A stretch of DNA of 64,000 nucleotides from Streptomyces sp. cf386 (GTDB lineage: Bacteria; Actinomycetota; Actinomycetes; Streptomycetales; Streptomycetaceae), in NCBI RefSeq assembly GCF_900103585.1, contig NZ_FNHV01000019.1, positions 1-64,000 on the forward strand. Reading direction: 5' to 3'. Under the pieces are notes generated by a model. The model was not told the DNA's origin. It worked only from the letters and a program-made list of their open reading frames with translations, and ran no database searches. The first letter of the stretch is position 1; every line of letters starts with the position of its first letter. This document shows positions 36,756 to 45,888 of this stretch, piece after piece. The translations under genes were made by a program, and so were the position numbers.

Positions 36756-38921
36756 CTACGGCATCGCCAGACCCGCCTTCGCGGCCCGGCCGTCCGGGCG
36801 GGCGGTGGGCCGGAGCAGGAGGAGGGCGATGTCGTCGGTGTGGCGCCTGGCGGGGCGGATGCGGTGGACCAGGTGGTCGACGAGGTGGTGCAGGGGGAGG
36901 TGGCTCGACTCGCCGAGGTGGTGTGCGAGGTCGGCCGTGGTCTGCTCGATGTCGGTGCCGGGGATTTCGACCAGGCCGTCGGTGTAGAGCGCAAGGAGGG
37001 ACCCCTCGGTCAGGGGCAGGGCGGTGACCGGGTAGGTGGTCGTTCCCATGCCGAGGCCGAGGGGCGGGCCGGGGTCGAGGGCGACAGCATGGGCGTGGTG
37101 GTCGGGGTGGCGCAGCAGCGGGGGCGGGTGGCCGGCGCTGGCCAGGGTCACCTGGTGGCGGGCCAGGTCGAGGTGGGCGTAGAGGCAGGAGACGAAACGG
37201 CCGGCCTCCAGGTCGGTCAGGTCGCGGTCGGTCCGGGCCAGGACCTGTCCGGGACCGGCGCCGGCGGTGGCGTGGGAGTGGACGGCCGTACGGACCTGGC
37301 CCATGAGGGCGGCGGCCGTCGCGTCGTGCCCCTGCACATCGCCGATGACCGCCGCGGCGGTGGTCTCGGTGAGGCGGATGAGGTCGTAGAAGTCGCCGCC
37401 GATGTCCATGCCATGGCTCGCGGGCAGGTAGCGGGCCGCGACGTCGAGGCCGGTCACCGTGGGCAGGGTGCGCGGCAGCAGGGTCTGCTGGAGGGCGTGG
37501 GCGAGGCTGTGCTTGGCGTCGTAGAGGCGGGCGCGGTCCAGGGCCTGCGCGATGAGACCCGCCAGGGGCGTGAGGATGGAGCGCTCGGCGGCGGTGAAGG
37601 TGCGCGGGTGGTTGTAGGCGAGGACGAAGCAGCCGATGGGGTGCCCGGAGGTGATCAGCGGCAGGAACGCCCAGGCCCGCTTGTCGCTGATCTGCGGCGC
37701 CCTGGGATAGGCCCGGGCCAGCTCCGCGCGGTCGGCGAAGTAGGACGATCGGCCGGTGGCCAGGGCACGTCCTGCCGGGGTGAGGCCGGCGTCCACGGGC
37801 AGGCCGTCGAGTCGTTCGACGGTGTCCGGGGCGTATCCGCGGTGCCCGATGATCTGCATGCGGCCGGCCTCCACGGTGGTCATGATCATGCCGTGGGCAC
37901 CGAAGGCGGGCAGGATCTGCTCGGCGACCAGGTCGACGACGTCCTGGACACCGACGGTCTCGGTCAACGCGGCGGCCAGATACACCAGCAGGTGGATACG
38001 GCTGGCGGCGGTGGCGTCGATGGGGACGGGCTGCGTGTCGCCCGGTCTCAACGGCGGGCCTGCCGTGACACCGGGCGTGATGAGGATGCTGATGCCAGTG
38101 GCGTCCGCGTCGAAACGGAAGCCGAGCCACTGGACCTCGGGGCGCAGGACCGTCAGGGCCAGGGGCTCGCGGCTGGTCACAGCGGTGCGGTAGGCGTCCA
38201 TGAAGGCGACGTCGTCCAGCCAGGCCAGTGACTGCCACGGCTGGGTGCCCAGCAGGTCCTCCACGGGCCGGCCCAGCAGTTCGGCGGCCACCGCGTTGGC
38301 GAAGGTGATCCGCCCTTCCCGGTCGAGGGCGAGGGCGCCGAGGGTGAGACGTTCAACCAGGTCCGCCGCGGCCGGCGCCGACTGAGCGTGCCGCGTGTCA
38401 TGGTGGCGCAGGGGGATGAACCGGGGCCGGTCGGACACGGCAGTGGGGCGGGCGGCGTCCAGGACCCGGGCGAGACGGCGAGCGCTCAGCGCGATGCTCC
38501 CCCGCTCCCGAAGTGTCAGATGGCCCGGACGGTCGGGTGCCCACATCAACAGCAGCGCGCCCTGCCTGCCGCGAACACCTCCCGTCAGGGGAACGACGGC
38601 GAACGCCAGCCCGTACGGGACATTCGCGGCCACCCGCGGATACGCGCGGGCCAGCTCTTCCTGGGAGCTCACCCAGACGAGCCGCTGCCCGCGTACGGCG
38701 TCCTGGGTCGGACCGTGGGACGCGAGCCGTACCCGCCACCACGGCGCGAAGGCCTCGACCGGCACGCCGCACATCGCGTCCAGCGCCAGTACCGCTCCTG
38801 TCGCGTCCAGCCGGTACACGGCCCCGGCCACCGCGCCCGTACGGCGCACAGCCGCCGCCAGCGCCGCACCCAGCGGATCGGCACCATCCGGTTCCTCGGA
38901 GCGCCCGGTCACGTGGGGCAC
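36756..38921 (-). CDS. PAS/GAF-domain SpoIIE-type serine phosphatase
   Basis: 721 residues in four parts: an N-terminal GAF-like domain (~10-160); a PAS domain (~190-290, LTLGALALDREGRITFANAVAAELLGRP); a GAF domain (~305-465, ALTETVGVQDVVDLVAEQILP); and a PP2C/SpoIIE domain from ~475 (LQQTLLPRTLP, GGDFYDLIRL, VIGDVQGHDATAAALMGQVR, LASAGHPPPLL, LLALYTDGLVE, DDIALLLLRP). The metal-binding aspartates are present. Such proteins dephosphorylate anti-anti-sigma factors or couple redox and ligand sensing to sigma-factor control in Streptomyces. No partner anti-sigma gene is adjacent. Confidence 0.9.
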   Translation of the reverse strand: MPHVTGRSEEPDGADPLGAALAAAVRRTGAVAGAVYRLDATGAVLALDAMCGVPVEAFAPWWRVRLASHGPTQDAVRGQRLVWVSSQEELARAYPRVAANVPYGLAFAVVPLTGGVRGRQGALLLMWAPDRPGHLTLRERGSIALSARRLARVLDAARPTAVSDRPRFIPLRHHDTRHAQSAPAAADLVERLTLGALALDREGRITFANAVAAELLGRPVEDLLGTQPWQSLAWLDDVAFMDAYRTAVTSREPLALTVLRPEVQWLGFRFDADATGISILITPGVTAGPPLRPGDTQPVPIDATAASRIHLLVYLAAALTETVGVQDVVDLVAEQILPAFGAHGMIMTTVEAGRMQIIGHRGYAPDTVERLDGLPVDAGLTPAGRALATGRSSYFADRAELARAYPRAPQISDKRAWAFLPLITSGHPIGCFVLAYNHPRTFTAAERSILTPLAGLIAQALDRARLYDAKHSLAHALQQTLLPRTLPTVTGLDVAARYLPASHGMDIGGDFYDLIRLTETTAAAVIGDVQGHDATAAALMGQVRTAVHSHATAGAGPGQVLARTDRDLTDLEAGRFVSCLYAHLDLARHQVTLASAGHPPPLLRHPDHHAHAVALDPGPPLGLGMGTTTYPVTALPLTEGSLLALYTDGLVEIPGTDIEQTTADLAHHLGESSHLPLHHLVDHLVHRIRPARRHTDDIALLLLRPTARPDGRAAKAGLAMP

Positions 38922-39098
38922 AACCTCACGCCCATATCAGGACGGTACGCCCGCGCATCCGTGACGGCACGCGGAGCCAACCGGAGGCTCGTGCCGCCAC
39001 AGCCCTAAGGGACTGTTAGGACTTGGTTCGCGATGTTGAACGGCCCCGTCGTGCCATCGACTCTGTGTGCTCCCGGGCCTCAGACAAGGGAGTTTTCG

Positions 39099-40445
39099 AT
39101 GGCCACACAGACCACGGCAGCGGGCGCGCAGGACACGCGCCGCAGCGAGCGCAGGGTCGTCAGCAACATCGTGCGCGGATCGATCGGCAACCTGATCGAG
39201 TGGTACGACTGGTACGCGTACACCGCGTTCAGCGTGTACTTCGCCGCCGCGTTCTTTCCGTCCGGCGACCAGACCGCCCAACTGCTCAACACCGCCGCGG
39301 TGTTCGCCGTCGGCTTCCTGATGCGGCCGATCGGCGGCTGGGTGCTGGGGCGGTACGCCGACCGTCGTGGGCGACGCTCGGCCCTGACCCTGTCGGTGAC
39401 GCTCATGGCGGCCGGTTCGCTGATCGTGGCGCTGACGCCGTCCTACGGCGCGATCGGGGTCGCGGCGCCGGTGCTTCTGGTGACGGCGCGGCTGCTGCAG
39501 GGTCTGTCCGTCGGAGGTGAGTACTCGACCTCGGCCACGTACATGTCGGAGGTGGCCTCGCCCGGTCGGCGTGGCTACTACTCCAGTTTCCAGTACGTCA
39601 CGCTCATCGCCGGCCAGCTGACGGCGCTCGGCCTGCAGATCGTCCTGCAGCAGGTGCTCAGCGCCTCCCAGATGGAGGCGTGGGGCTGGCGGGTCGCGTT
39701 CGTCGTCGGGGCCGCGGGGGCGATCGTCGTGCTGTGGCTGCGGCGCGGCATGGACGAGTCGGAGAGCTTCGAGCGCGCGGCGGCCGAGGAGAGCGCGAAG
39801 GGGACGGGTGACGGGCCTGCCCGCGGCAGTCTGCGGATGCTGCTGTCCTACCCCCGTCAGTGCATGGTCGTCGTCGGGCTGACCATGGGCGGCACGCTGT
39901 TCTTCTACACCTACACCACGTATCTGCAGAAGTTCATGGTCAACACCAGCGGCATCGCCAAGCCGACGGCGGCCTGGATCAACTTCTTCGCGCTGCTGGT
40001 GTTCGTGCTGCTGCAGCCGGTGATGGGGCTGCTGTCGGACCGGGTGGGGCGGCGGCCGATGCTGATCGCGTTCGGTGCGCTGGGCGCCGTGGTCGTGGTG
40101 CCCTCGCTCACGCTGCTGTCCCGCACCAGTGACCCCGTGTACGCGTTCCTGCTGATGGTCGGGCCGCTGGCGGTCAGCTCGCTGTACACCTCGATCAGCG
40201 CGGTGGTGAAGGCCGAGCTGTTCCCGACCTCGATCCGGGCGCTGGGCGTCGGTCTGCCCTACGCGCTGACCGTGGCCCTGTTCGGCGGGACCGCGGAGTA
40301 CGTCGCCCTGTGGTTCAAGGACGCCGGGCACGAGAGCTGGTACTTCTACTACGTCACCGCCTGTGTCCTGATCTCGCTGCTCGTCTACATTCGGATGCGC
40401 GAGACGTCGGACGGATCGCCGCTGGAGAGCGAGGCAAAGGGCTGA
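39099..40445 (+). CDS. MFS metabolite:proton symporter (MHS family, KgtP/ShiA-like)
   Basis: 448 residues from the ATG at 39099 (AAGGGAG seven bases upstream). Features of the metabolite:H+ symporter group: SIGNLIEWYDWYAYTAFSVYFA, FLMRPIGGWVLGRYADRRGRRSAL, RLLQGLSVGGEYSTSATYMSE and LSDRVGRRPMLIAFG. Twelve membrane segments are expected. Substrates in this group are dicarboxylates, alpha-ketoglutarate, shikimate, proline or betaine. A response regulator, histidine kinase and TAXI binding protein follow in the same direction with 17 bases or less between genes, which suggests regulation of uptake by the substrate itself. Confidence 0.9.
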   Translation: MATQTTAAGAQDTRRSERRVVSNIVRGSIGNLIEWYDWYAYTAFSVYFAAAFFPSGDQTAQLLNTAAVFAVGFLMRPIGGWVLGRYADRRGRRSALTLSVTLMAAGSLIVALTPSYGAIGVAAPVLLVTARLLQGLSVGGEYSTSATYMSEVASPGRRGYYSSFQYVTLIAGQLTALGLQIVLQQVLSASQMEAWGWRVAFVVGAAGAIVVLWLRRGMDESESFERAAAEESAKGTGDGPARGSLRMLLSYPRQCMVVVGLTMGGTLFFYTYTTYLQKFMVNTSGIAKPTAAWINFFALLVFVLLQPVMGLLSDRVGRRPMLIAFGALGAVVVVPSLTLLSRTSDPVYAFLLMVGPLAVSSLYTSISAVVKAELFPTSIRALGVGLPYALTVALFGGTAEYVALWFKDAGHESWYFYYVTACVLISLLVYIRMRETSDGSPLESEAKG

Positions 40446-40462
40446 CTGGGAGGGTGGCGACC

Positions 40463-41122
40463 GTGCGCGTGCTGCTGGCCGAGGACGACGACGGGGTGGC
40501 GGGTGCGCTGACCGAGGTCCTGTACGAGCACGGTCATCTGCCCACGCGGGTGCGGCGCGGCGAGGAGGTCCTCGCCCGCCACCGCCAGGCCGACCTGCTG
40601 CTGCTCGACCTCGGCCTGCCCGACCTGGACGGGCTGGAGGTGCTGCGCAAGCTGCGCGCGGTGAGCGGTCTGCCGGTGGTGGTCCTCACCGCGCGGGGTG
40701 ACGAGCGGTCGGTGGTGCGCGGCCTGCGGCTGGGCGCCGACGACTACCTCGTCAAGCCGGTACGGCTGGCCGAGCTGCTGGCCCGCATCGAGGCGGTGAC
40801 CCGCCGCGCCGCGACCCGCGCCGCACCGGCGCCGCGTACGGTCCTCGCCGGTGACGTGGAGGTCGACCTCGACGCGCGCCGGGTGACGGTGGGCGGGGCC
40901 GAGGTGCGGCTGACCACCAAGGAGTTCGCGGTGCTCGCCGCGCTGGCGGCCCGGTCGGGGACGGCGGTCAGCCGCCAGCAGCTGATGGACGAGGTGTGGG
41001 GCGACGCGTATCTGGCGGTGTCCCGCTCGCTCGACGTCCATCTCACCCAGCTGCGGGCCAAGCTCGGCCGCCCCGAGGTGCTGACCACGATCCGGGGCTT
41101 CGGCTACCGGTTCGGCGGCTGA
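40463..41122 (+). CDS. OmpR-family response regulator
   Basis: 219 residues from the GTG at 40463 with GGAGG nine bases upstream; an earlier GTG at 40454 is too close to the ribosome site. Receiver: acidic pocket LLAEDDDG, phospho-acceptor D in LLLLDLGLPDLDG, VVLTARGDE and DYLVKPVR. DNA-binding winged helix: LTTKEFAVLAALAARSG, SRQQLMDEVWGD, RSLDVHLTQLRAKLG, TIRGFGYRFGG. It forms a pair with the downstream kinase (9-base gap) and probably controls the upstream MFS gene and/or the TAXI gene. Confidence 0.92.
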   Translation: MRVLLAEDDDGVAGALTEVLYEHGHLPTRVRRGEEVLARHRQADLLLLDLGLPDLDGLEVLRKLRAVSGLPVVVLTARGDERSVVRGLRLGADDYLVKPVRLAELLARIEAVTRRAATRAAPAPRTVLAGDVEVDLDARRVTVGGAEVRLTTKEFAVLAALAARSGTAVSRQQLMDEVWGDAYLAVSRSLDVHLTQLRAKLGRPEVLTTIRGFGYRFGG

Positions 41123-41131
41123 GCCGGGCCC

Positions 41132-42550
41132 ATGCGTACTCGGGTCCTGACCGTCGTCCTGGCCTTCGCCGTGCTCGCCGTGGCCGGGTTCGCCGTCCCG
41201 CTGCTCGGCGTCACCGCCACCCAGCGCACCGAGCAGCTCGTCGCGGCTCGCGCCGCCGACCTCGACCGCTTCGCCGGACTGGCCGACCAGGCGGCCGAGA
41301 GCGGCGACACCGGTGCGTTGACCGCCGAGACCACCCGTTACACCGAGCTGTACGGGGAGGCGGTAGTGGTCGTCGACGCCCGCCGCGCCCCGGTGGTGCA
41401 GACGGGCGGCATGCGCGCCGCCGACCCGGCGGTCGCCCGCCTCGTCGACGCGGCGCTGCGCAACCAGCCCGTCTCACCCGGGGGCACGCTGCGCCCCTGG
41501 TCCCGTGGCGGGAAGCTGCTCGCCCGCCCGGTGGGCACGGGCACTCGGGTGTCCGGTGCGGTGGTGCTGCGCGCCTCGGTGCGGGACGCCGCCGACGACA
41601 TCGCGCTGCGCTGGGCGCTGGTCCTGGCGGGTGCGGCCATGTTCGCCGTGGCGTGCGTGCTGCTCGCGCGGGCCGCGACGCGGTGGGTCGTACGCCCGCT
41701 CCACCACCTGGACCGTGCGGTCGGCGCGCTGGCGGCCGGGCTGCCCGCCGAACACGCCCGGGCCGGTGGGCCGCCCGAGCTGCGCCAGCTGGCCACCGGC
41801 TTCAACCGCATGGCCGACGCGGTGACCACCGCGCTGGAACAGCAGCGCCGCCTGGTGGCCGACACCTCGCACCAGTTGCGCAACCCGCTCGCCGCGTTGC
41901 GCCTGCGCATCGACTCGCTCCAGCCCCGTCTGCCGGCCTCCGCCACCCGCACGTACACGGGCGTGACCGGCGAACTCGAACGCATGGAGCACCTCCTGGA
42001 CGACCTGCTGGCCCTCGCGAACGCCGAGCACCGCGCCGGGGAGCTGGCCGTGACGGGCGAGCGGCAGGCATGGTGCGACGCGACGGCGGTCGCCGCGGCC
42101 CAGGCCCAGCTGTGGCGGCCGGTGGCCGAACAGGCGGGAGTCCGGCTGGAGTTCGCCCCCGGCCCCGTCGTCCTCATGACCTGCACGGAGGGCGAACTGG
42201 CCCAGGTGGCCGACATCCTGCTCGACAACGCGATCAAGTACGCCGGGGAGGGCGCCCGTGTCGAGTCGCGCTGCTTCGCCGACGGCCCGGACGCCGTGTT
42301 CGAGGTACGGGACGACGGTCCGGGCCTGGCCACTGCCGAACTCACCCAGGCGGGCATCCGCTTCTGGCGCTCGGAGCGCCATCGCGACGTACGCGGCAGC
42401 GGACTCGGCCTGGCGATCGCCGAACAGTTGGTGGCCGGCCACGGCGGACGCGTCGAGTTCGCCACGGCCGACCCGCAGGGCCTGTGCGTCCGGGTCGTAC
42501 TCCCCCGCGCCGGTCACGGAGCATCCGGCCCGAAGGGATGTACGGCATGA
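41132..42550 (+). CDS. Membrane sensor histidine kinase
   Basis: 472 residues. Two membrane helices (VLTVVLAFAVLAVAGFAVPLL; LVLAGAAMFAVACVLLARA) enclose a ~125-residue extracytoplasmic sensor. HAMP follows, then HisKA with H in VADTSHQLRNPLAALRLRID and an HATPase domain: N box LDNAIKYAG, G1 DDGPGL, G2 GSGLGLAIAEQL. The stop overlaps the TAXI gene start (ATGA at 42547-42550). Coupling to an extracytoplasmic binding protein suggests that the sensor may respond to ligand-bound TAXI protein. Confidence 0.92.
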   Translation: MRTRVLTVVLAFAVLAVAGFAVPLLGVTATQRTEQLVAARAADLDRFAGLADQAAESGDTGALTAETTRYTELYGEAVVVVDARRAPVVQTGGMRAADPAVARLVDAALRNQPVSPGGTLRPWSRGGKLLARPVGTGTRVSGAVVLRASVRDAADDIALRWALVLAGAAMFAVACVLLARAATRWVVRPLHHLDRAVGALAAGLPAEHARAGGPPELRQLATGFNRMADAVTTALEQQRRLVADTSHQLRNPLAALRLRIDSLQPRLPASATRTYTGVTGELERMEHLLDDLLALANAEHRAGELAVTGERQAWCDATAVAAAQAQLWRPVAEQAGVRLEFAPGPVVLMTCTEGELAQVADILLDNAIKYAGEGARVESRCFADGPDAVFEVRDDGPGLATAELTQAGIRFWRSERHRDVRGSGLGLAIAEQLVAGHGGRVEFATADPQGLCVRVVLPRAGHGASGPKGCTA

Positions 42551-43539
42551 CCGGCCCCACCCGCCGCACCGTCCTGCGGGCCGCGCTCGGCACGGCGTGC
42601 ACCGGGCTGGTGGCAGCCGCCGCGGTGGCCGACGCCCGGCACGCGGACCGTGGCCCGCAGGGCAGGCTGCGGATCGCGACCGGCGAGTCCGGCAACTTCT
42701 ACGCGGCCTTCGGCCAACTGCTCGCCGACCAGGTGAGGGCCGTCTATCCCCGGCTGTCCTGCGAGGTGATCAACAGTGAGGCCTCCGTGGCCAACATCCG
42801 GCTGCTCCAGTCTGGCCGGGCCGAGGTCGCGCTGGCCCTGGCCGACATCGCGTGGGCCGCCTACGGTGGCTCGGCACCGTTCGGCCGCCGGGTCCCGCTG
42901 CGGGCGATCGGCCGAGTCTACGAGAACTACCTTCAGCTGGCCGTGCGCGCCGAGGCGCCGATCCGCACCGTCGCCGACCTGGCGGGGCGCACCGTCTCGC
43001 TGGGCGCGCCCGCATCCGGCGGCGCCGTACTCGGCGACCGGCTGCTGCGGGCGGCGGGCCTGACCCCGGGCGCCGATGTCCGCGTACGCCACCTGTTGCT
43101 GCCGCGGGCCGCACAGGCGATGCGGGACGGCGCGATCGACGCCCTGCTCGTGTCCGGCGGCCTACCGCTGCCGACGCTCTCCGGCCTCGACACCCGGAGC
43201 GGCATCCGCCTCCTGCCGCTGGCCGACCTGCTCCCCCGCCTGCGGGCCGGTACGGACAGCCCCGGGCCGGGCCTCGAGGCGGTGACCGTACCGGCCGGGG
43301 CGTACCGCGGCACTCCCGAGGTGACCACCATCGGCGTGGCCAACCTCCTCCTGTGCCGCCCCGACCTGCCCGCCCCCGTCGCCGCCGCCCTCACCGACGT
43401 CCTGGTGCGCCGGGCCACCCACCTCGTCCCCACCACGGCCCTCGGCACCCAGTTCCTCGACGTCCGCAGTCTGATCTCCACCGGGGTCGTGCCGCTGCAT
43501 CCCGGGGCGGTCGTCGCGTACCGCGACCTGCACGGATGA
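42547..43539 (+). CDS. TAXI-family TRAP solute-binding protein
   Basis: 330 residues. The leader MTGPTRRTVLRAALGTACTGLVAAAA has a twin-arginine-like TRRTVLRA motif. The mature domain shows the TAXI family pattern: LRIATGESGNFYAAFGQLLADQ, INSEASVANIRLLQSGRAEVALALAD, ENYLQLAVRAEAPIRTVADLAGRTVSLGAPASGG, and AIDALLVSGGLPLPTL. TAXI proteins usually feed a fused DctQM permease. None is present here; the gene is coupled to a histidine kinase and sits downstream of an MFS symporter, so a sensory role is more likely than transport. Confidence 0.87.
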   Translation: MTGPTRRTVLRAALGTACTGLVAAAAVADARHADRGPQGRLRIATGESGNFYAAFGQLLADQVRAVYPRLSCEVINSEASVANIRLLQSGRAEVALALADIAWAAYGGSAPFGRRVPLRAIGRVYENYLQLAVRAEAPIRTVADLAGRTVSLGAPASGGAVLGDRLLRAAGLTPGADVRVRHLLLPRAAQAMRDGAIDALLVSGGLPLPTLSGLDTRSGIRLLPLADLLPRLRAGTDSPGPGLEAVTVPAGAYRGTPEVTTIGVANLLLCRPDLPAPVAAALTDVLVRRATHLVPTTALGTQFLDVRSLISTGVVPLHPGAVVAYRDLHG

Positions 43540-43551
43540 GCACGCGCCCCG

Positions 43552-44820
43552 TCAGCCCTCGCTCCGTCCCCGCGCGGGCGCTCCCGGCTCCGGGGCCTTC
43601 TGAGGCTCCACCGGAACCGTGTCGATGATCCAGACATCGCGGCCTCGATCGGCCATGACCGCGCAGAGGGCAAGCAGGAGGGCGCCGGCTGCGACCGCGA
43701 CAGCCACCAGGAGTGCGCCCTCGGTGCCGTGGGTTGCCGCAAGGGAGCCCGACAGGGCCTGCCCGGCCGCTGTGCCGAGCGGGCCGCCGGCGCACAGGAT
43801 GGTCATGGCGAGCGCGGCCCGCCGCACAGGGGCCAGACGTTCGGTCAGGGCGTAGAGGCTGATCATGTAGGGAGCGACGGTGCATCCGGCCACGGCGACA
43901 GCGGCGGGCAGGGAGACCGTCCGCGCCCCGGCGAACAGCACCAGCATGCCCGCGAAGAGCACCGCGGCGAACGTGAGGTACCGGGCGCGCAGTGAGAACC
44001 GCTGCGGCAGCCAGGCACACGCGGCCCCGGCCAGCGCGCTTCCGATGCCGAACTCCGCGTAGACGAGTCCCGCCGCGCCCGGCTCCCCGATGGTGTCGGC
44101 GTACACGGTGACGGCCGTCTGGACGGCACCGAAGACCGCGCCCATCGCGACCATCGCCAGGAACATGACGGCCAGCGGGCGCCGGGGCAGGGACGGCTTG
44201 CGGTGTTCCGCCGAGGGGGGTCGGGGGCTGTCGCGGTGGGCGTGGAGCAGGGCGAAGGGCAGCGTGGCGGTGGCGATCAGGACCATGGTCAGTACCGCGG
44301 GTGCCAGTGGGCCGGCCGACGCGAGCAATCCGACGACCGCGGGTCCGGCGACGAAGCTCACCTCGTCGGCTGCCGCCTCGTACGACAGGGCCGCCGACAG
44401 CAGCTGCCGCTCGCCGTGCGAACGCAGGAGCCGTGACCAGTGGACCCGGACGAGGGGACCGACCTGGGGCTGGGTGAGCCCGACCAAGGTCGCCGCGACC
44501 AGCATGCCCGCCCGCGTGCCGTGGCTCGCGGCCAGCAAGCCCGCCCAGGCGGCGAAGTTGGCCAGGGGCGCGAGAACTCCGACGGTCCGGTGGCCGTGGC
44601 GGTCGGCCAGGGCGCCGACGGCGGGGCCGCCCACGGCCATGGCGGTGCTCTGTGCCGCGGTGGCAAGGCCCGCGAAGGCGTAGCTGTGGGTCGACGACTG
44701 AAGCAGGATGAGCGTGGACAGGGCCGAGGACGCGTACGGCAGGCGGGCCAGGAATCCCAGCGGGAAGAAGCCCACGCCTGCCACACGCAGCAGGGAGCGG
44801 TAGGACACTGATGTCTCCAT
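43552..44820 (-). CDS. MFS transporter, unknown substrate
   Basis: 422 residues, about 12 membrane segments. LLRVAGVGFFPLGFLARLPYA and PAVGALADRHGHRTVGVLAP (motif A variant, A-D-R-x-G-x-R) mark an MFS permease. The last ~25 residues are a hydrophilic tail. It converges with the TAXI gene with 12 bases between stops. Relatives in Streptomyces are annotated only as MFS transporters. Confidence 0.85.
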   Translation of the reverse strand: METSVSYRSLLRVAGVGFFPLGFLARLPYASSALSTLILLQSSTHSYAFAGLATAAQSTAMAVGGPAVGALADRHGHRTVGVLAPLANFAAWAGLLAASHGTRAGMLVAATLVGLTQPQVGPLVRVHWSRLLRSHGERQLLSAALSYEAAADEVSFVAGPAVVGLLASAGPLAPAVLTMVLIATATLPFALLHAHRDSPRPPSAEHRKPSLPRRPLAVMFLAMVAMGAVFGAVQTAVTVYADTIGEPGAAGLVYAEFGIGSALAGAACAWLPQRFSLRARYLTFAAVLFAGMLVLFAGARTVSLPAAVAVAGCTVAPYMISLYALTERLAPVRRAALAMTILCAGGPLGTAAGQALSGSLAATHGTEGALLVAVAVAAGALLLALCAVMADRGRDVWIIDTVPVEPQKAPEPGAPARGRSEG

Positions 44821-44958
44821 CGGGTACGCCGAGGAGACGCGCTACCCAGCCACCAGCGCGCCGGCGGACCCGATTCCGGCGGCACCGTATTGCACACGGC
44901 TGATGGCTGTACAGGTCCGTCGCTGTGAGCGCCTACGTGCCGACTGCCGCCTCTCCGG

Positions 44959-45888
44959 TCACGAGCGGGGCTTGCGCGTCGCGGCGAAGACGTCGGCAGC
45001 CGCGAGGTCGAAGTCTCCGTGATCGCTGCCGAGGCCCTGGGCCACCAGTGCCGCGGCAGCGCAGCCGAGGACGGCGGAGTCGTACGGTGTGCGGCCCAGG
45101 CCCATGCCCCGCACGAAGCCGGCCGAGAACGCGTCGCCGCAGCCGGTGGTGTCCACCACGTCGATCGCGAAGGCGGGGACCTGCTCGGTGCCCTCCGGGG
45201 TCACGAGCAGCGCGCCGTCGCCGCCCCGCGTGACCGCGACCAGGCCGACGCCGGCGTCGAGGAGCTTGTGCGCGCCCGCGGCCAGGTCCTCCTCGCCGGT
45301 GAAGCCGAGGACCTGGTCCTCGTTCGGCAGCATGTGGTCGACGTACGGCAGCGCCGCCGCGATCTGCTCGAAGCTGCCGAGCACGCCGGGTGCGAGAAGG
45401 TCCACGGAGGTGACCACGCCGTGTTCCTTCGCGTACGACAGGACGCGCGTGGCGGTGTCGACGCCGATGAGCTCGGGGCCGCCCAGGTGCAGGTGGGTCG
45501 CCTCGGCGAGGGCGCCCCAGGGCACGTCGTCGGGGCCGTAGGTGATGTTGGCGCCGAGGAGGTGCAGCGACGGTCGATCACCATTGGGGCGGATGGGCAG
45601 GACGCTGGCCGAGGTGGGGGTGTCCGTGCGGCGGACGAGGAATCGGGTGTCGATGCCGGCTGCGCCGAGGAGTTGGACCAGCATGTCGCCGGTGGGGTCG
45701 GACCCGATGGCCCCGGCGCTGCGTACGGAGGCGCCGAGCTTGGCGAGGGTGAGTGCCGTCCCGCCGGCGGTTCCGGCGGCGGTCATCCTGATGTCCTCCA
45801 CCAGCGTGGCGCCCTGGCCCTCGGGTATCGCCTCCACCGGCCGCACCAGCACGTCCAGCACATGCACGCCCATCGTGACGACCTTCAT
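44959..45888 (-). CDS. PfkB-family carbohydrate kinase
   Basis: 309 residues. Ribokinase-fold signatures: MGVHVLDVLVRPVEAIPEG, AAGTAGGTALTLAKLGASVRSAGAIGSD (PfkB signature 1 region), a C-terminal DTTGCGDAFSAGFVRGM (signature 2 with the catalytic D; G-C-G-D rather than G-A-G-D), and the nucleotide-site VTRGGDGALL. It phosphorylates a sugar or nucleoside. The ATG overlaps the aldolase stop, and a kinase followed by aldol cleavage is the expected pathway logic. Confidence 0.9.
   Translation of the reverse strand: MKVVTMGVHVLDVLVRPVEAIPEGQGATLVEDIRMTAAGTAGGTALTLAKLGASVRSAGAIGSDPTGDMLVQLLGAAGIDTRFLVRRTDTPTSASVLPIRPNGDRPSLHLLGANITYGPDDVPWGALAEATHLHLGGPELIGVDTATRVLSYAKEHGVVTSVDLLAPGVLGSFEQIAAALPYVDHMLPNEDQVLGFTGEEDLAAGAHKLLDAGVGLVAVTRGGDGALLVTPEGTEQVPAFAIDVVDTTGCGDAFSAGFVRGMGLGRTPYDSAVLGCAAAALVAQGLGSDHGDFDLAAADVFAATRKPRS

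Noticed and set aside
36481..38238. 585-codon minus-strand frame opposite the phosphatase region
   Set aside because: Its upper part is an Arg/Pro-rich shadow of the phosphatase gene in another frame; only the last 71 codons look like a real gene.
42547..43539. TAXI protein as part of a TRAP transporter
   Set aside because: No DctQ or DctM gene is adjacent; both flanking genes are a kinase and an unrelated MFS permease.
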